A stretch of DNA of 64,000 nt. It comes from Pseudisothecium myosuroides. Its lineage: Eukaryota > Streptophyta > Bryopsida > Hypnales > Lembophyllaceae. Positions within the stretch are counted from its first letter, which is position 1, and every line of letters starts with the position of its first letter. Shown here in pieces: positions 48,105-60,098 of this stretch. Both the position numbers and the translations under genes were made by a program. The stretch is from the NCBI GenBank assembly GCA_951799445.1, contig OX637296.1, positions 1,922,001 through 1,986,000 of the forward strand, in the 5' to 3' direction. A model generated the notes under the pieces. It was not told where the DNA came from. It saw nothing but the letters and a program-made list of their open reading frames with translations, and did not search any database.

Positions 48105-48335
48105 ATTAAGTGACCCCCTCGCTCGCCCCCAGAGGAAAACGCTGAAATTTTTTATTTGCCACGCATGATAAAATTTGCAAATTTTGAATTCATATTTGCA
48201 ATCAGAGGCCCCAAATTAGTAGAGATGAAGGTGTGCAAGGTAAACTAATCAAGCACAAATTAAGGGGTCTTTTTTTTACATGCACCCGTGGAATGACTTG
48301 GGGGGAGGAGTGAGGGGGTCGGTTCACCCCGGCCT
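48105..48335 (-). mobile_element. TIR-type MITE, copy 2, inverted relative to 5438-5682
   Basis: The reverse complement reads TGATTGCAAATATGAATTC, then TTGCAAATTTTATCATGCG, then TTTCAGCGTTTTCC, matching 5572-5645. The ends contain GACCCCCTCGCTCG at the left and GGGGGTCGGTTCACCCCGGC at the right, again inverted repeats of each other. Confidence 0.6.
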
Positions 48336-49197
48336 TTATTAGTTGATTTGCAATTTTGGGCAGTTTGGCTTCTTAAAATGTATTCTAGTAAATTTGTCTA
48401 AAAAGATAAATGGAATTTGCATCTAATCCAAGTTGTGTCATATTTTTTTGGACCTTTGTACGATATCTTATCAAATTTGAAGTTGGAATCACACAGGCTC
48501 TGAAAGCATCCCCGCCCACTAATATGTTCATTGTTGGTACATTGACAAATGCAATTGGTATGTTGAAGAAAGTAATATGCACTTCGTTGTTAGAAAATGC
48601 TTTTAGAGACTAATTGCTTTATGGACCTCCTAAATTTTTGTGAAGGAGATTAGGAAATCTTAGATTACGCTAATGTACAAAAAATACATTGTGTGTAATA
48701 TATTCAAATCAGTGCAAGAATTAATGATTATTGTATTTAGTACATAAATTAAGTGGTCTCCACAATAATAACACTGAATAATGTTAAATTTGAAATTAAG
48801 AGAATTTGTTAGGGACACTAATGTAGAAATTCAGATATAATCAATACGATTTTGTTGAGATTATTTTCAGTATTGCGCTTATACAACACTTTGAGGGGTT
48901 TTCAAGTCTTGAGTTCAAAAATTTATAAAGTTCACAAGAACTCTCTCTCTATGGGAGGCACTCCATTCTTGATCATCCCCATCCTCCATTTTGGCTATAT
49001 AGGTTGTTCTCTTTTCGTGCAGGAAGAGATGAACAATGAATAATTATGGCGTGGTTCCCAATGTAGTTGTCGCACATTATAATTGGCTAGAAGATTCTCA
49101 ATATTGCAACCAACCCTTGGTGGATTTTGCAACTAGATCTTGGTCCAAAATAGGAAAGTCTACATGAGCAGTATGGGTCAAATAGAATCTTCAGTGA
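48336..49197. other. AT-rich intergenic DNA, no gene seen
   Basis: Random short frames only; no repeat recognised. Confidence 0.4.
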
Positions 49198-50100
49198 AAA
49201 AATTCATAGTAATTATGTTTTGAGAAATAAAAATCTGGAAAATTTAGGGAACCTTCTGAATTTTATTTCTGCACACGGGAAAATTTCCCCACTAAAGAAA
49301 CCCTCCGTGTAGACTGCTTGAATGGTCAGAAATGGATTGCCTCCTTAGGTCGGACCACCCATTACCAACCAGGAGCCAATTTCCAACTTGTAGGGTGTTA
49401 TATTTCCAAACAAGGCTTAGAATGTTTTCTTTTTCTTTTTCAAGGTTGGGACTAATAAAGTCATGACACATGTCCCAAAGTGTCATAAAATATTTGGGAA
49501 ATATTGAGTGGGAAAGTAGTTTTGGCTATGATTGGATTTAGAAGACTCTAGTAATTGGTAATGCATTTGGAACACTTTTGGGCTCCTGGAATTCATAGTA
49601 ATTTCAATTTTGGGGATAAAATTACAAAAAATTTAGAGTCCCAATATTTCTTATTTCTCTACAAGAGAAAAATTTCCTCTGCCTCACATTGCTCCTCATC
49701 TGTGCTGAAATTGCTTAAGGTAGCAACACCCATAACCGTCAAAATAAGCAATTCAGCATAATTGGAGACACCTTTTGTAGAAATGATATTTTTTTAGTAT
49801 TAGCAACTGAAAATCATGAATTTTTAAAAAAAAAATAGAATTTTTGGATAAGGCATCTATTTTTTATGAATTTTCAAAGTACAACTCCCTAGGGCACTCT
49901 AAACCACAGTCTAGTAAATCTGCCTTGATTCTAGCACCAAAATCTTAAAAAATCAGAGCCCACCAACCACAATTAAGCACTGGGCACGGTTTCAAAGTAC
50001 ATTTGAAGACACTTTAAGGGAACTCTACTATCAATTATGGGTACACTAACGGTTATGGGTGTTGCTACCTTAAATGATTAGGAATGGGTGGTCCGACCTA
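49198..50100. repeat. Composite repeat with two inverted-repeat pairs and a direct duplication
   Basis: TAGGTCGGACCACCCATT (49346-49363) is mirrored exactly at 50083-50100. TTAAGGTAGCAACACCCATA then ACCGT (49715-49739) is mirrored exactly at 50049-50073. About 95 bp at 49198-49295 (AATTCATAGTAATTATGTTT, then ACGGGAAAATTTCCCC) recur in diverged direct orientation at 49583-49685. Two nested elements or a rearranged foldback could explain this. No coding sequence is seen. Confidence 0.65.
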
Positions 50101-50429
50101 ATATCTCAAATATCCAATAAGTTTTTCAATTCAGTACTTCACGGTAATCCACAATTGGAATGTCTAACTTGGCTATCAGAATGCATCAACCTCTCTTGAT
50201 TTTAGAGCCGTGATTCTTCTCCCACATGGCCTTTGAAGTGGGGTCTTCAACATACTCCAACAAACACACTCTGTCTGTCTTGACTTGCACTGTTCTTAAG
50301 AAAAGGACCAAGTACTTACTCGTGGAGCCTCAGCCTGTTTGGTCCTTTGTCCTCTGCATATGCTAAGATCAAAATCCTCCAAGTAACTCACTGACTCAAC
50401 AGATAAGTTAGCTGTAACTTAGCGTGGTA

Positions 50430-50501
50430 TTCAAGGTGGTTTCTAGTCATGTACTCCGTATGAATTTCAAGGTGGTTTCTAGTCATGTACTCCGTATGAA
50501 T
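50430..50501 (+). repeat. 36-bp perfect tandem duplication
   Basis: TTCAAGGTGGTTTCTAGTCA and the following 16 bases, ending CCGTATGAA, occur twice in a row with a 36-bp period. Confidence 0.9.
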
Positions 50502-51899
50502 TTTCTTATTTAATTTATTTTGGGCAGTGTAAAAGCTATCCACACTGCTCTTGATGACACTAGTTACATCCGTGAGCATGGACAAAACATACAAAACATG
50601 GATGAAAATTGAAAAACATCATCTTAAAGTTTGTACTCTTGTCCTCAATAAGAGATTCCACTATTCTATAAATGTTTGTAGCAATTTCATCCAGTGAGAA
50701 CGGGGGAGTATATTACTGAATACTGTCTCCATAAAACAATGTTTTTTCAGCCAATTTTGATTGAACGGGACTTGCTACCATCAGGTAAGGTTTCGCTCTC
50801 ACGCCGGCCACAACTTCTTACTCATTGCGACTTCCGAAGAGCACGCCAACATAGAGTTAGGTATATCCTGTTGGAACCCCTTCCCCACAAGGCCACAATG
50901 GAAAAAAAATGATGCTCTTATCCATCCTGGAAAGGTTGGGGACTTCACCATTCAATTGTGATATGCAGCATGTGGCAAATGGTTTTCAAGTCTCGGGAAA
51001 GCAGGGAACCCACTCCTGGGCGGGTCTTTTTCCGGTGGGTTCCTCACGTACTGTACAATGCAAGAGCCATCCAAACACTTGACTTGTAATGAAGGCATGA
51101 GATACTTTGAGATTGGATCGTAGCGAAGCTCCTTCCTGTAGATACTTATTGTCCAAAGAGGGGAGTGTTAGCATGTGAATATTGAATCTATGAGTCTATG
51201 AGTAGGGTTTTTTTATCAGCAAATTTTTGCTAAAAAGCAATATAATTTTTTTATAGGGAATATTTGGCAAAATATTCTTCCTTTTTCAATGGATGAAATT
51301 GCAAAATGCTACCAAATCTTGAAATAAGATTGCTCTATTTTGGATTAATGTATACTCTTTTGGATGAATAAATAAATTTTCTTCCATATATTGTAGGTTT
51401 CATCCATTTTGTGAATTCAAATAGCTTCATCACTACAATGAAGATCACCTTTTGCACTGCCTAATATAAATGAAAAAATCCTTCCCATGAGACTAGGAAT
51501 CTATATTATAGACACCTTCTATGGCTATACGTGTCTATATTATAGGTACCTATAATATAGACTCTTTTCATGTTATATTGTACCTACCTTATATGTGCAT
51601 CTGTTTTAAGCACCTTCAAATGGTTGTAGGTACATACCTACAATTAGGTTCAAGGCTTGTAGGCTCACATCTTTACGCTCATGCATTAGAATTGTTGGAT
51701 TCAAAGATACTCTAGGCTTGCCTACTCAAAACACTGAAAACAAGAAAAGCATGCTTGTATTTCCCTTGCCTTTGATATATGTGAGAAAATTGTTTCTCTT
51801 TGATTCACTTTCAGAAGTAGTTGGATGGACCTAAAGAACTTGATGACAAGAACATTTTGCTCAAATACAGGAAAAAACTGGAAAAAATGAAATTTGAAG
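50502..51899. other. Intergenic DNA, no gene seen
   Basis: Near 51500-51555 there are short inverted motifs (TATAGACACCTTCTATG, TATTATAGGTACCTATAATA). Nothing else is recognised. Confidence 0.4.
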
Positions 51900-51901
51900 T
51901 A

Positions 51902-52137
51902 CAGTAGAACCTCTCTTAGTACATACTCTGTTAGTGCATAATATGCAGTGAGAGAGATTGTACTTTGAAGCCTTTATTGCTAAACAGTAGTTGGAGGCTT
52001 TGTAGTTAGAAGCCATAAGGTTGGAGGCCCTTTAATTAGAAGCCACATTAGGTAGTGAACATTACTGCACCTCTCCAAATGTATAAACCTTTTTTAGTGC
52101 ATAGTCCCAACACTATGCACTAAGAGAGGTTCTACTG
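51902..52137 (+). mobile_element. Pogo/Emigrant-like MITE (236 bp) with TA target duplication
   Basis: The terminal inverted repeats are CAGTAGAACCTCTCTTAGT and the mirror ACTAAGAGAGGTTCTACTG. Both ends are flanked by TA (51900-51901 and 52138-52139). The CAGTANAACCTCT tip is typical of plant pogo-type Tc1/mariner MITEs such as Emigrant, related to Lemi1 in Arabidopsis. The interior contains tandem-like phrases (GGAGGCTTTGTAGTTAGAAG, GGAGGCCCTTTAATTAGAAG) and no coding sequence. Confidence 0.8.
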
Positions 52138-52896
52138 TAGAAACAAACCCATGATCATACTAAACGAGAGTGAAAATGAGGATTTTGGATTATTGTACTT
52201 TGAAGCCTTTATTGCTAAACAGTGGTTGGAGGCCTTGTAGTTAGAAGCCATAAGGTTGGAGGCCCTGTAATTAGAAGCCACATTAGGTAGTGAACATTGT
52301 TGCACCTCTCCAAATGTATAAACTTCTTTTAGTGCATAGTCCCAACACTATGCACTAAGAGAGGTTCTACTGTAGAAACAAACCCATGATCATACTAAAC
52401 GAGAGTGAAAATGAGGATTTTGGATTATTGTACTTTGAAGCCTTTATTGCTAAACAGTGGTTGGAGGCCTTGTAGTTAGAAGCCATAAGGTTGGAGGCCC
52501 TGTAATTAGAAGCCACATTAGGTAGTGAACATTGTTGCACCTCTCCAAATGTATAAACTTCTTTTAGTGCATAGTCCCAACACTATGCACTAAGAGAGGT
52601 TCTACTGTAGAAACAAACCCATGATCATACTAAACGAGAGTGAAAATGAGGATTTTGGATTATTGTACTTTGAAGCCTTTATTGCTAAACAGTGGTTGGA
52701 GGCCTTGTAGTTAGAAGCCATAAGGTTGGAGGCCCTGTAATTAGAAGCCACATTAGGTAGTGAACATTGTTGCACCTCTCCAAATGTATAAACTTCTTTT
52801 AGTGCATAGTCCCAACACTAGGCACTAAGAGAGGTTCTACTGTAGAAACAAACCCATGATCATACTAAACGAGAGTGAAAATGAGGGATTTTGGAA
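51957..52896 (+). repeat. 235-bp tandem array derived from the pogo-like MITE and its flank, four copies
   Basis: ATTGTACTTTGAAGCC starts units at 51957, 52192, 52427 and 52662, an exact 235-bp period. Each unit carries the MITE without its left end, the right TIR, and about 50 bp of downstream flank (AACAAACCCATGATCATACT, then AAACGAGAG). Units 2-4 are almost identical; unit 1 differs at several bases. The array therefore arose after the MITE inserted. Confidence 0.9.
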
Positions 52897-54219
52897 TTCA
52901 TAGTACCTTTCTTGGAGCATGAATGACAATTTTTTTATAAAATTTGGAAGGTGAGATCATCAAACAAGGATTTACCAATCCAAGAGAAAGACTTCTTAAC
53001 TCCTAACAATCCTTAAAACCAAATTGTGGTTGTTGCGTTTTTGGTCAAGTATTGAGGTTTGAATTTTGAAATTCTTGCTTGTGCAAATTATATTTTTTGA
53101 TGCAAATTTTGTTGCAAATTTGCAAAAGTACATGCAAATTTAGAAACATTTTCTTTGAATTAATGAGTCTTTTGGCCATAAAAATTCAATTTTTGTAATT
53201 AATAAAGGACTTTTGAAGAGTTGCCATTTTGAAGTTTTTTTGGTATTTGAGGTCATGGCACTTTAATTGTTTTTTGGAGCAATGGCAAATATTTAGCTTT
53301 TAGGTCAAAAAAATTGTATTTTGAAACTTTATGTTTATTTTTTTCCTTCTACTTTATATTACTTTATTACAACAATTCACCCGAGAATTCACCATTTGGA
53401 TTTTAAAACAAGTCTTTTTTGGAATTTTGGTGAATTCATAAATATTTCTCAATGATTTGCTCTTGAAAAAAGGATCGTGGTAATGCAAGGTGTATAAGTC
53501 TTCCACAAGGTGAATTCAAAGCTCTAATTTTTGGAGTGATGATTTTCTACTAAAATATGTGAACTAAGTCCTACACATCCTACTATCACTCGAATTTTGA
53601 GTTGAGATACATCTATACGCACAAAGTAAAATAAAACACTATGTACTTTGACCACGTAGATTTTACAAGTGGTAAAGAATTTCAAATTGAAACTTTTTGC
53701 ATGTATTCTACATAAAAGTGGAATTAAGATTCTATGGTTACAATTGTCATTTCTTACAATTTTTTCATCTAAAATCGTGATCCAAAAGTGATCAATTTTT
53801 GCTTTCTTTGGACTCAAAATTCAAAGGATTTTTTGGATTAAAAGATAGTAAAATTTTCACTGTCAAAAACTGTCCACAAATTGTTACCTCCCTTTTGAAT
53901 TTTTTATTCATTTAAAACCTTAATTTTGGTCCAATGGTATTTTGATACTTGTAAGCATATGTTCAAAGTTATGTAAATTTATGACATGATTTTATATTTT
54001 TTAAGAATATATATATATATATATATGTATATTTATATTGAAACATCCCTAAACCTTGAAAATAAAAAATTTCTACTTAGTTTTTAATTAGTACTTATAA
54101 ATATCAATAGTAATCAAATGACACCTAGAATTAGATGGGATGTGTGATTTCCAACAAAGTATTCACCTTGTAATTGAATCCTACTATAATACTTGGTTAT
54201 CAAGATTGACATTTCTAGT
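52897..54219. other. AT-rich intergenic DNA, no gene seen
   Basis: Long AT-rich stretch with a short TA run near 54006-54025. A minus frame of 97 codons (53817-53524) has no motif and is treated as chance. Confidence 0.45.
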
Positions 54220-54900
54220 TTAACCCTTAAAAGACATTTCATGTCTAAGCTTGGTCAAACTTCATTAGATTTCTACATTAAAGCACACATTTCAAAATTT
54301 TGATATTTTTCACATGTCTAAAATTTAATCTCTTTTTCTCATAATTAAAAAAAATTGAATTGAATTTTATATGATTTTTTAAATAATTTTCTTTATAAAA
54401 ATCATAAAAATTACAAAAATATTTTAAATAGTATGAATTTTTTTTATAAAAATGGATATAATAGTAGTTAACATATTGGTGTAATTGATGTTCTCCTTGG
54501 GCTTACACCAAGAGAAATTTGATAGAAAAAGTTCAAAAGTAGTGTATTATAAGCTTTCAAGATTCTATTTTCAAATTGTTACAAAAAATACAATTTTAAA
54601 AAAAATTTAAAAATCTAGAATGGAATGAAAAGTAGATTACTGGAGCCACTATAAGAAACCCATGTTTTTCTTGACAGATTTTTCTAGACATCCACCTGTT
54701 TTCATGTTAAAAATAACGTCAAACGTAACATGAAAACAGGTGGATGTCTAGAAAAATCCGTCAAGAAAAACACGAGGTTCTTGTAGTGAGCTACATTCTT
54801 TTGGTTAAGCTTAAAAACATTTAAAACTAAGAACTATGAAAAAATTCAAGATTTGACTTCCAAAATACTCATGGGGCTTGCATTGTCCTTTAAGGGTTAG
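54220..54900 (+). mobile_element. TTAA-family element, subfamily D, with a nested CACTA MITE
   Basis: Left end TTAACCCTTAAAAGAC; right end GTCCTTTAAGGGTTAG. The body (AGCACACATTTCAAAATTTT, then ATTTTATATGATTTTTT, then AAGAGAAATTTGATAGAAAA) matches 7062-7385. A 142-bp CACTA foldback with its 3-bp duplication sits inside at 54644-54791. Non-coding. Confidence 0.75.
54647..54788. mobile_element. CACTA-type foldback MITE (142 bp), target duplication AGC
   Basis: It begins CACTATAAGAAACCCATG and ends CTTGTAGTG. The two halves are near-complete inverted repeats (TTTCTAGACATCCACCTGTT mirrored by AACAGGTGGATGTCTAGAAA) around a short centre at about 54710-54725. The flanking AGC occurs at 54644-54646 and 54789-54791. 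A CACTA tip and a 3-bp duplication define the CACTA/EnSpm superfamily. Confidence 0.9.
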
Positions 54901-55264
54901 TCTTGAAAAGGCTAGCTAGATGCTTTTGACAACATAGCATTTTGAAGCATGCTAGTGTGAGTGGAGATTTGACTTTTAGAAGCCCAATTTTTTTACAAGG
55001 TCTAGACGAGGAATATCTTCCATATGTACTAAATTTCATTACATTTAAATATATATGAATGAAAAATTATGGTATAATATGTTGAGTTGTTTCTCAACCA
55101 AGGTAACATTGGTAGAAACATTTACAAAGCTCATCAAAATTTCAGAAAATGCCTATGGGTGGGAAACTAGGTGAAAGGGCAAAGTAAAAAGATTTTGCAA
55201 GCACCAAAAAGAGGATTTTTGTCACCTTAATTACTAATTTCTTCTAATCCGTGCAGGCAAACCT

Positions 55265-55417
55265 TTAAAAAATCCATATATAGTCTTGAACCACCTACTA
55301 CAAGATCTTATGGTTAGAAATGGGAAAAAATGATTGAATTTTTTTTCTTCTTGCAGTAGGAATGGCAGTTTAAGAACAGTTTTAGTGAAAACATAGTGAA
55401 GGAACTTTAGGGATTAA
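55265..55417 (+). mobile_element. Right-end fragment of a subfamily A TTAA element
   Basis: ACTACAAGATCTTATGGTTA, then GGAATGGCAGTTTAAGAACA, then GTGAAAACATAGTGAAGGAA, then TTTAGGGATTAA match the right end of the A copies (compare 10740-10868). The left part is absent or too diverged to see. Confidence 0.6.
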
Positions 55418-56810
55418 AGAATGACCCTTCAAATACAACTTAAAAAACAAAATTCTTTATAAATCACTATAATTAAACTTACCATTTCAAACTTTAAAGA
55501 AAATATATTTTTTTGAAATTATTTACATTTAATGTGCAATTAATTTTAAGTTTGGTTTTCAAATTTATTGAAAAACATTGTCTAGTATAATAATAAATCT
55601 AATGATATAGGCATACCAATGGATCCTATTTTACAAATTTTGTTTAAAAGTCATCATTAAATTTTTTTAACTAATTTGCATTCTATAATACATCACATTG
55701 GAAGCTTTGACTTTCACTTTGTCCTTTGGGGGTGGTAAGTAGAGAGCTATGACTAAAAAGATTACATGATTGATTATCCTATAGATTGTGATTTTAGATC
55801 TTAAACATATAAAATTTTAACCTTTAGCCATTACAAAATATAAATATAAACTTTAAATGATATGTAGATTGTTGTTCCTGCTTTTGATGTATGGCGGACT
55901 TTCAATTCTAAATTCTGTCCAATAAATTGATGCAAATTTTTCATGGTTTTCTTGCCTTCATACAACTTTTATGCTTGATTTGATTGAAAGCACAAATTTA
56001 TTGTCCTAAGTTGTAACTATGCAATATGCAACAAAAAGATGCAAACATCCTGGTTTTGAACAATTAACACACGCCATGTTTAAAAAAAAATCCTGAGCCA
56101 CTGATCTTTTGAAAAAAAAATCCCCCCCCTTCTTGATCACTGTTGATCCATTTTAATACAAAATATGAATCCAAACTATAGAAGATGGATACAAATACGG
56201 ACATAGGTACAACAAATGGATATGGATAAAGGGAATGTATCCCATATCAATTGCATGTGAATTGTTTCCTGGGAATTACAAAGGGGGGGGGGTAGTTCTA
56301 AAAATCAAACAATGAATGTTGTTAATTAAAAATCAAACAAGTTAATACAATGTTAATTGTTAATACACATGTGTGACTATGTGCCCAAAAGATGCAAGCA
56401 ATGCATCTTTTGGGCATTAACAATGTGAAACAGCTAATAAGCATTAACTAATCTAATAGGACAAGACTATCTTGCTCAATTTAGTCACTAAATTGATTTC
56501 TGGGTCTTTGGAAGACTACGAGTTCCCAAACTGTGAGAACTTTAGGAACGCTACCAAATCATCAATCTTAATGTGGCCGAGAGACTACTACGTCAGATAT
56601 TAATAATTAAATATTTTTTTATTATTTTTTTAGAAAAAAATAAAAAATAAAAATAATTTTTAGATATTTTAATAAAAATTAATTTTAATTTTAATTATAA
56701 TTAATTTATTTATATTTAATATTTTTTTATTCTGACAGAAGGGAGTTGGTTCCCAGCAACGGGAACAACCGTCAAACAATCTTCCGGAGGCTCAAATCTC
56801 CTCTAATGTA
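55418..56810. other. Intergenic DNA, no gene seen, one strong hairpin
   Basis: 56383-56415 forms a hairpin with perfect 14-bp arms GCCCAAAAGATGCA / TGCATCTTTTGGGC. 56580-56740 is an A/T-only low-complexity stretch. No coding signal. Confidence 0.45.
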
Positions 56811-57697
56811 CTAACCTCTAAAGCCCCAAGTCCCAAGGCCTCAAAAACCACTTAAAACTACTAGTTCTAGTGCAAAGAGCAAAAAACTTTTAAACATGTT
56901 TTTCTTGCATACCTAATCGTAGGATCTTGTACAAGACTAGTACAAGAATGTGTGGAACTTCAGAAACTTTGACCACGTAGATTGCAAGATATTTGGACCT
57001 TGTGCAACTAGTTTTTTTTGGCTTTGAACCCTCTTAACTTAAAATTTTTGCTCTACTGATTTTGAATTTCTAATTTTTTATGTTGAAGAATTGAGTTGAG
57101 AGTCTCGGGAGAATTTTTTTTTTTAAAAATTTAATTTTTATGCATTAAAAAATTGTTAAATAGAAATAGGTTAAAGATTGAAGGCAAAACATAACTGTTA
57201 ATAGCTCTAAGATGGAATTGAAACACATGAATCTCAATGGTGAGATTATTCTAGCAAGAAATCTTAACCTTGTGAGACTTTTTTTTTAAAGGAAAATTTG
57301 TAAAAATTGAGCTTGGAAATGAATCCTACAAGTTATTTTTTCAAAAAGATGCTTTGATTGCCCAAAAATCAAGATTGTCATAACTTTCTCATAATAAATC
57401 CAAATGGAATGAATAAAAGCTTTCTATGTGGATAAAGATATTATCTATAAGAAACAAAATTTTAAAAAATTATTTAAAGTTTTAATGAGGATTTGTTTTT
57501 GCCCACCGAACTAAAATTTGGATTATTTGTGCCATAATTTTTTCCCTTGGGCACCGATTGAAATAAAAATTATATTTTTGAAAAATCAATGTGTTTTTCT
57601 ATCTTCACAAAAAAATTCAAAAAATTATGACAAACCACATGAGCCTGCCCGAAATCCATTTTGTCCCCCAAGGGGACATTGGGACTTTAGGGGTTAA
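56811..57697 (-). mobile_element. TTAA-family element, subfamily B (887 bp)
   Basis: Left end CTAACCTCTAAAGCCCC, with the target mutated from TTAA; right end GGGACTTTAGGGGTTAA. The orientation equals that of 15601-16542 (TGCCCGAAATCCATTTTGTC near the right). The subterminal hairpin TTGTCCCCCAAGGGGACA is present at 57661-57678. Non-coding. Confidence 0.8.
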
Positions 57698-58761
57698 TAC
57701 AATAATACTCCTTTCCATGACATGAAAAAAAAGGCAAAACAAAATTGAGATGGTTTTCATTTTTTAATCCTTGAAGGACCTTTCTAGCCCCTCGGGCATT
57801 CAAGCATTGGAATAATTAAAATTGATGATTTAGTAGTTATTGGTTTCTTAATTAGGCAAGCTTTTTGTATTCTTCTTTGCACAAAGATCACATGCGTTGC
57901 ATTGGTGCAACACAATTACAATTTCTTGATTTGTATAAGGGAAATTATTTGATCCACAGGTTGGATCATATCAAGCTTGGAGACTCTACATGTGTAGAGA
58001 GAGTAGCAATGAACAAGACATGAGCAAAAACTCCCCTTGTTTCCTTGCCTTATTAGGGTGACCATTTTCATTTATTTAATTGCTAACCTACTCAATTATT
58101 CATACACATATTCTAAAATTTCATACAAGATTCTTTGGGTTGCTCTGCCAGGAACAAAATGTCATTTAAAGATTATCTTCATAATCACTTGTACAACCTT
58201 AATAACTATATCTACTAAAGCTGTACTTCATGCAATCTATCTTTTAGGATAAGAATATTGTATTAAACTACCAAAATATAATCATTTACAAGAGGTGAAA
58301 TGTTTTGACTTTGTCTCCTATATTTAATTGTAATAAAGTTAATTGTGTAAAGTGGGAGGAAATTGATTTATAAATGCAAGCTAATTTTGAAATGTGGTTC
58401 CCACAAGAAATGCACCACTTGGTCTTGAGTTAAGCTCTAAATTCAAGATTTTCATCTTAAGTTACAACTCCCTTTTCTTATATGCCCACATGCTTGTAAG
58501 TTTTTATTGGTGGAAGCAAAACTAGGGACGAAACTCAAAAGAGCTCCGTTTAAGACCAACAAAGAGTTTGATCCCTAATTCTCTATTTATTGCTATTCAA
58601 AGTAGATGAACCTCCTACTTGATAATTAACTCTAATGTCAACAATCTATGTATTCAAACACTTGGTTGGCCTCCAATTAGCAAATTGGATGTCACTAGGA
58701 CTTGGCTAAATGTCAAAGTTCACTCATTTTTGAGTGAAGTTGGATTGTCTATTGTCATTTA
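57698..58761. other. Intergenic DNA, no gene seen
   Basis: Position 57764 (TTAATCCTTGAAGGACC) looks like a lone degraded left end of the TTAA family. Frames at 58037-58252 and elsewhere show no motif. Confidence 0.4.
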
Positions 58762-59407
58762 TTATCCCCTAAATGCCCAAGGCACCCAAATCTGGTGTTT
58801 GCAAAACTTTGAAGTTAAATAAAACCTAAGTAAGTTGCTATTTTTAATAGTTTATATTTTTAGAAAGTTCTTCTTGAAGTCTAATTTTAGCACCAAAAAT
58901 CCGATCTTGAAAATAAATGGTAGTGATTTTTCTATTCAAGTTTTTGTACAAGGGTACCCATTGCAATCTTGACTTCCCGTAGTGTTGGAAGCTCTTGGAA
59001 ATGAGCCTCAAATACACTAGATCTTGGAGAAAAAATCACATTCAAAATTCATTTAAAAAAAATTGTAGAGTAAATTTTAAGAAGCCATAAATTGATTGGA
59101 GTTATACAAGTTAGGCCCTTTAACCTCATATTTTTTTGGTCACCAACTTTTTAGATTTGAATTGTGTAAAGAAGATTGAAAGATTTTTAAAGTTTTAGCA
59201 CCCTCATGGTCAAACATTATAATCTTGCACTCCATAAGTGGTATTGTTGTATTTTCTTTTCCTATGAGATCTCTAACATGTCTAGTTTGAATTTGTACGG
59301 TTACAATTCAAAAAAAATTGATAGAACTTATCAAAATGTTGGCATTTTGTTCAATTTTGAGCAAATTTCATGAAACCCAAAACAGGCCTTGGGCATTTAG
59401 GGGTTAA
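58762..59407 (+). mobile_element. TTAA-family element, subfamily E (646 bp)
   Basis: Left end TTATCCCCTAAATGCCCAAG; right end CTTGGGCATTTAGGGGTTAA. The ends are inverted repeats of 18-20 bp, the longest perfect terminal repeats of the family here. The first target copy reads TTAT, one base off TTAA. The right half resembles the nested insert at 8364-8497 (TTGTACGGTTAC against CCGTACAAATG). Non-coding. Confidence 0.75.
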
Positions 59408-60098
59408 AATTACGTAAACATTTCCTACATAGTGATTGCTTGACTTTTGAAAAAAAAACCTTTTGTATAATGAATTTGATGAAATTGAGGTAAATAATAT
59501 ACATTTATAAAGATACTAGCCAACCTTACATATAGGAGCAAGACAAGAAACAAGGATAATGTGTGCATGACGAATCATAGGAATGCTCCTCACTCTAGGT
59601 TTTCATTGTGAATGTTAGATGAAATAATTGGATGATATTCCTCTGGGATGAAAATGTCACCAATTTTGTGACAGGAATTGTGAGACGGGTCGTGACACTC
59701 CATACTTAATACGGAGTATAGTAGATAAGCAAAAATATGCAAAATTTCAAGAAAGGATTCAGGAGCACACTACACACACCAGGTAAATGAAGTCCGAAGC
59801 TCCCCAGAATCAGTCAGGGTCTCATCAAACTCGCTCATAAAAAGGACGCAGAACAACTCATAAATAGGTCATTCTAATTCATGTGTTAAACTGAGACTAT
59901 TCAGCACGTCTCCTACAGTCACTGTAGCAAGGTCCTCTAGGAATGCTGCTGATCTACACGATTCAATATTAAAATTTGGAAACGTATCGAAGGAATTGCA
60001 TCATTCTTTTCCTGCAAAGAAGACGCAATCGAGTTTACCTATAGGACAATCTATGGCGTTTTACACCGGATGACGGTCGTGTACAATTTTTATCTAAG
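59408..60098. other. Region 3' of the DUF220 gene
   Basis: No gene seen. It probably holds the 3' UTR of the minus-strand gene next to 60099. A motif ACTCCATACTTAATACGGAGT at 59696-59717 is palindromic. Confidence 0.4.

Noticed and set aside
51957..52896. Regular repeats as a CRISPR or satellite centromere
   Set aside because: Units are 235 bp with no unique spacers, and the origin from a MITE is visible.
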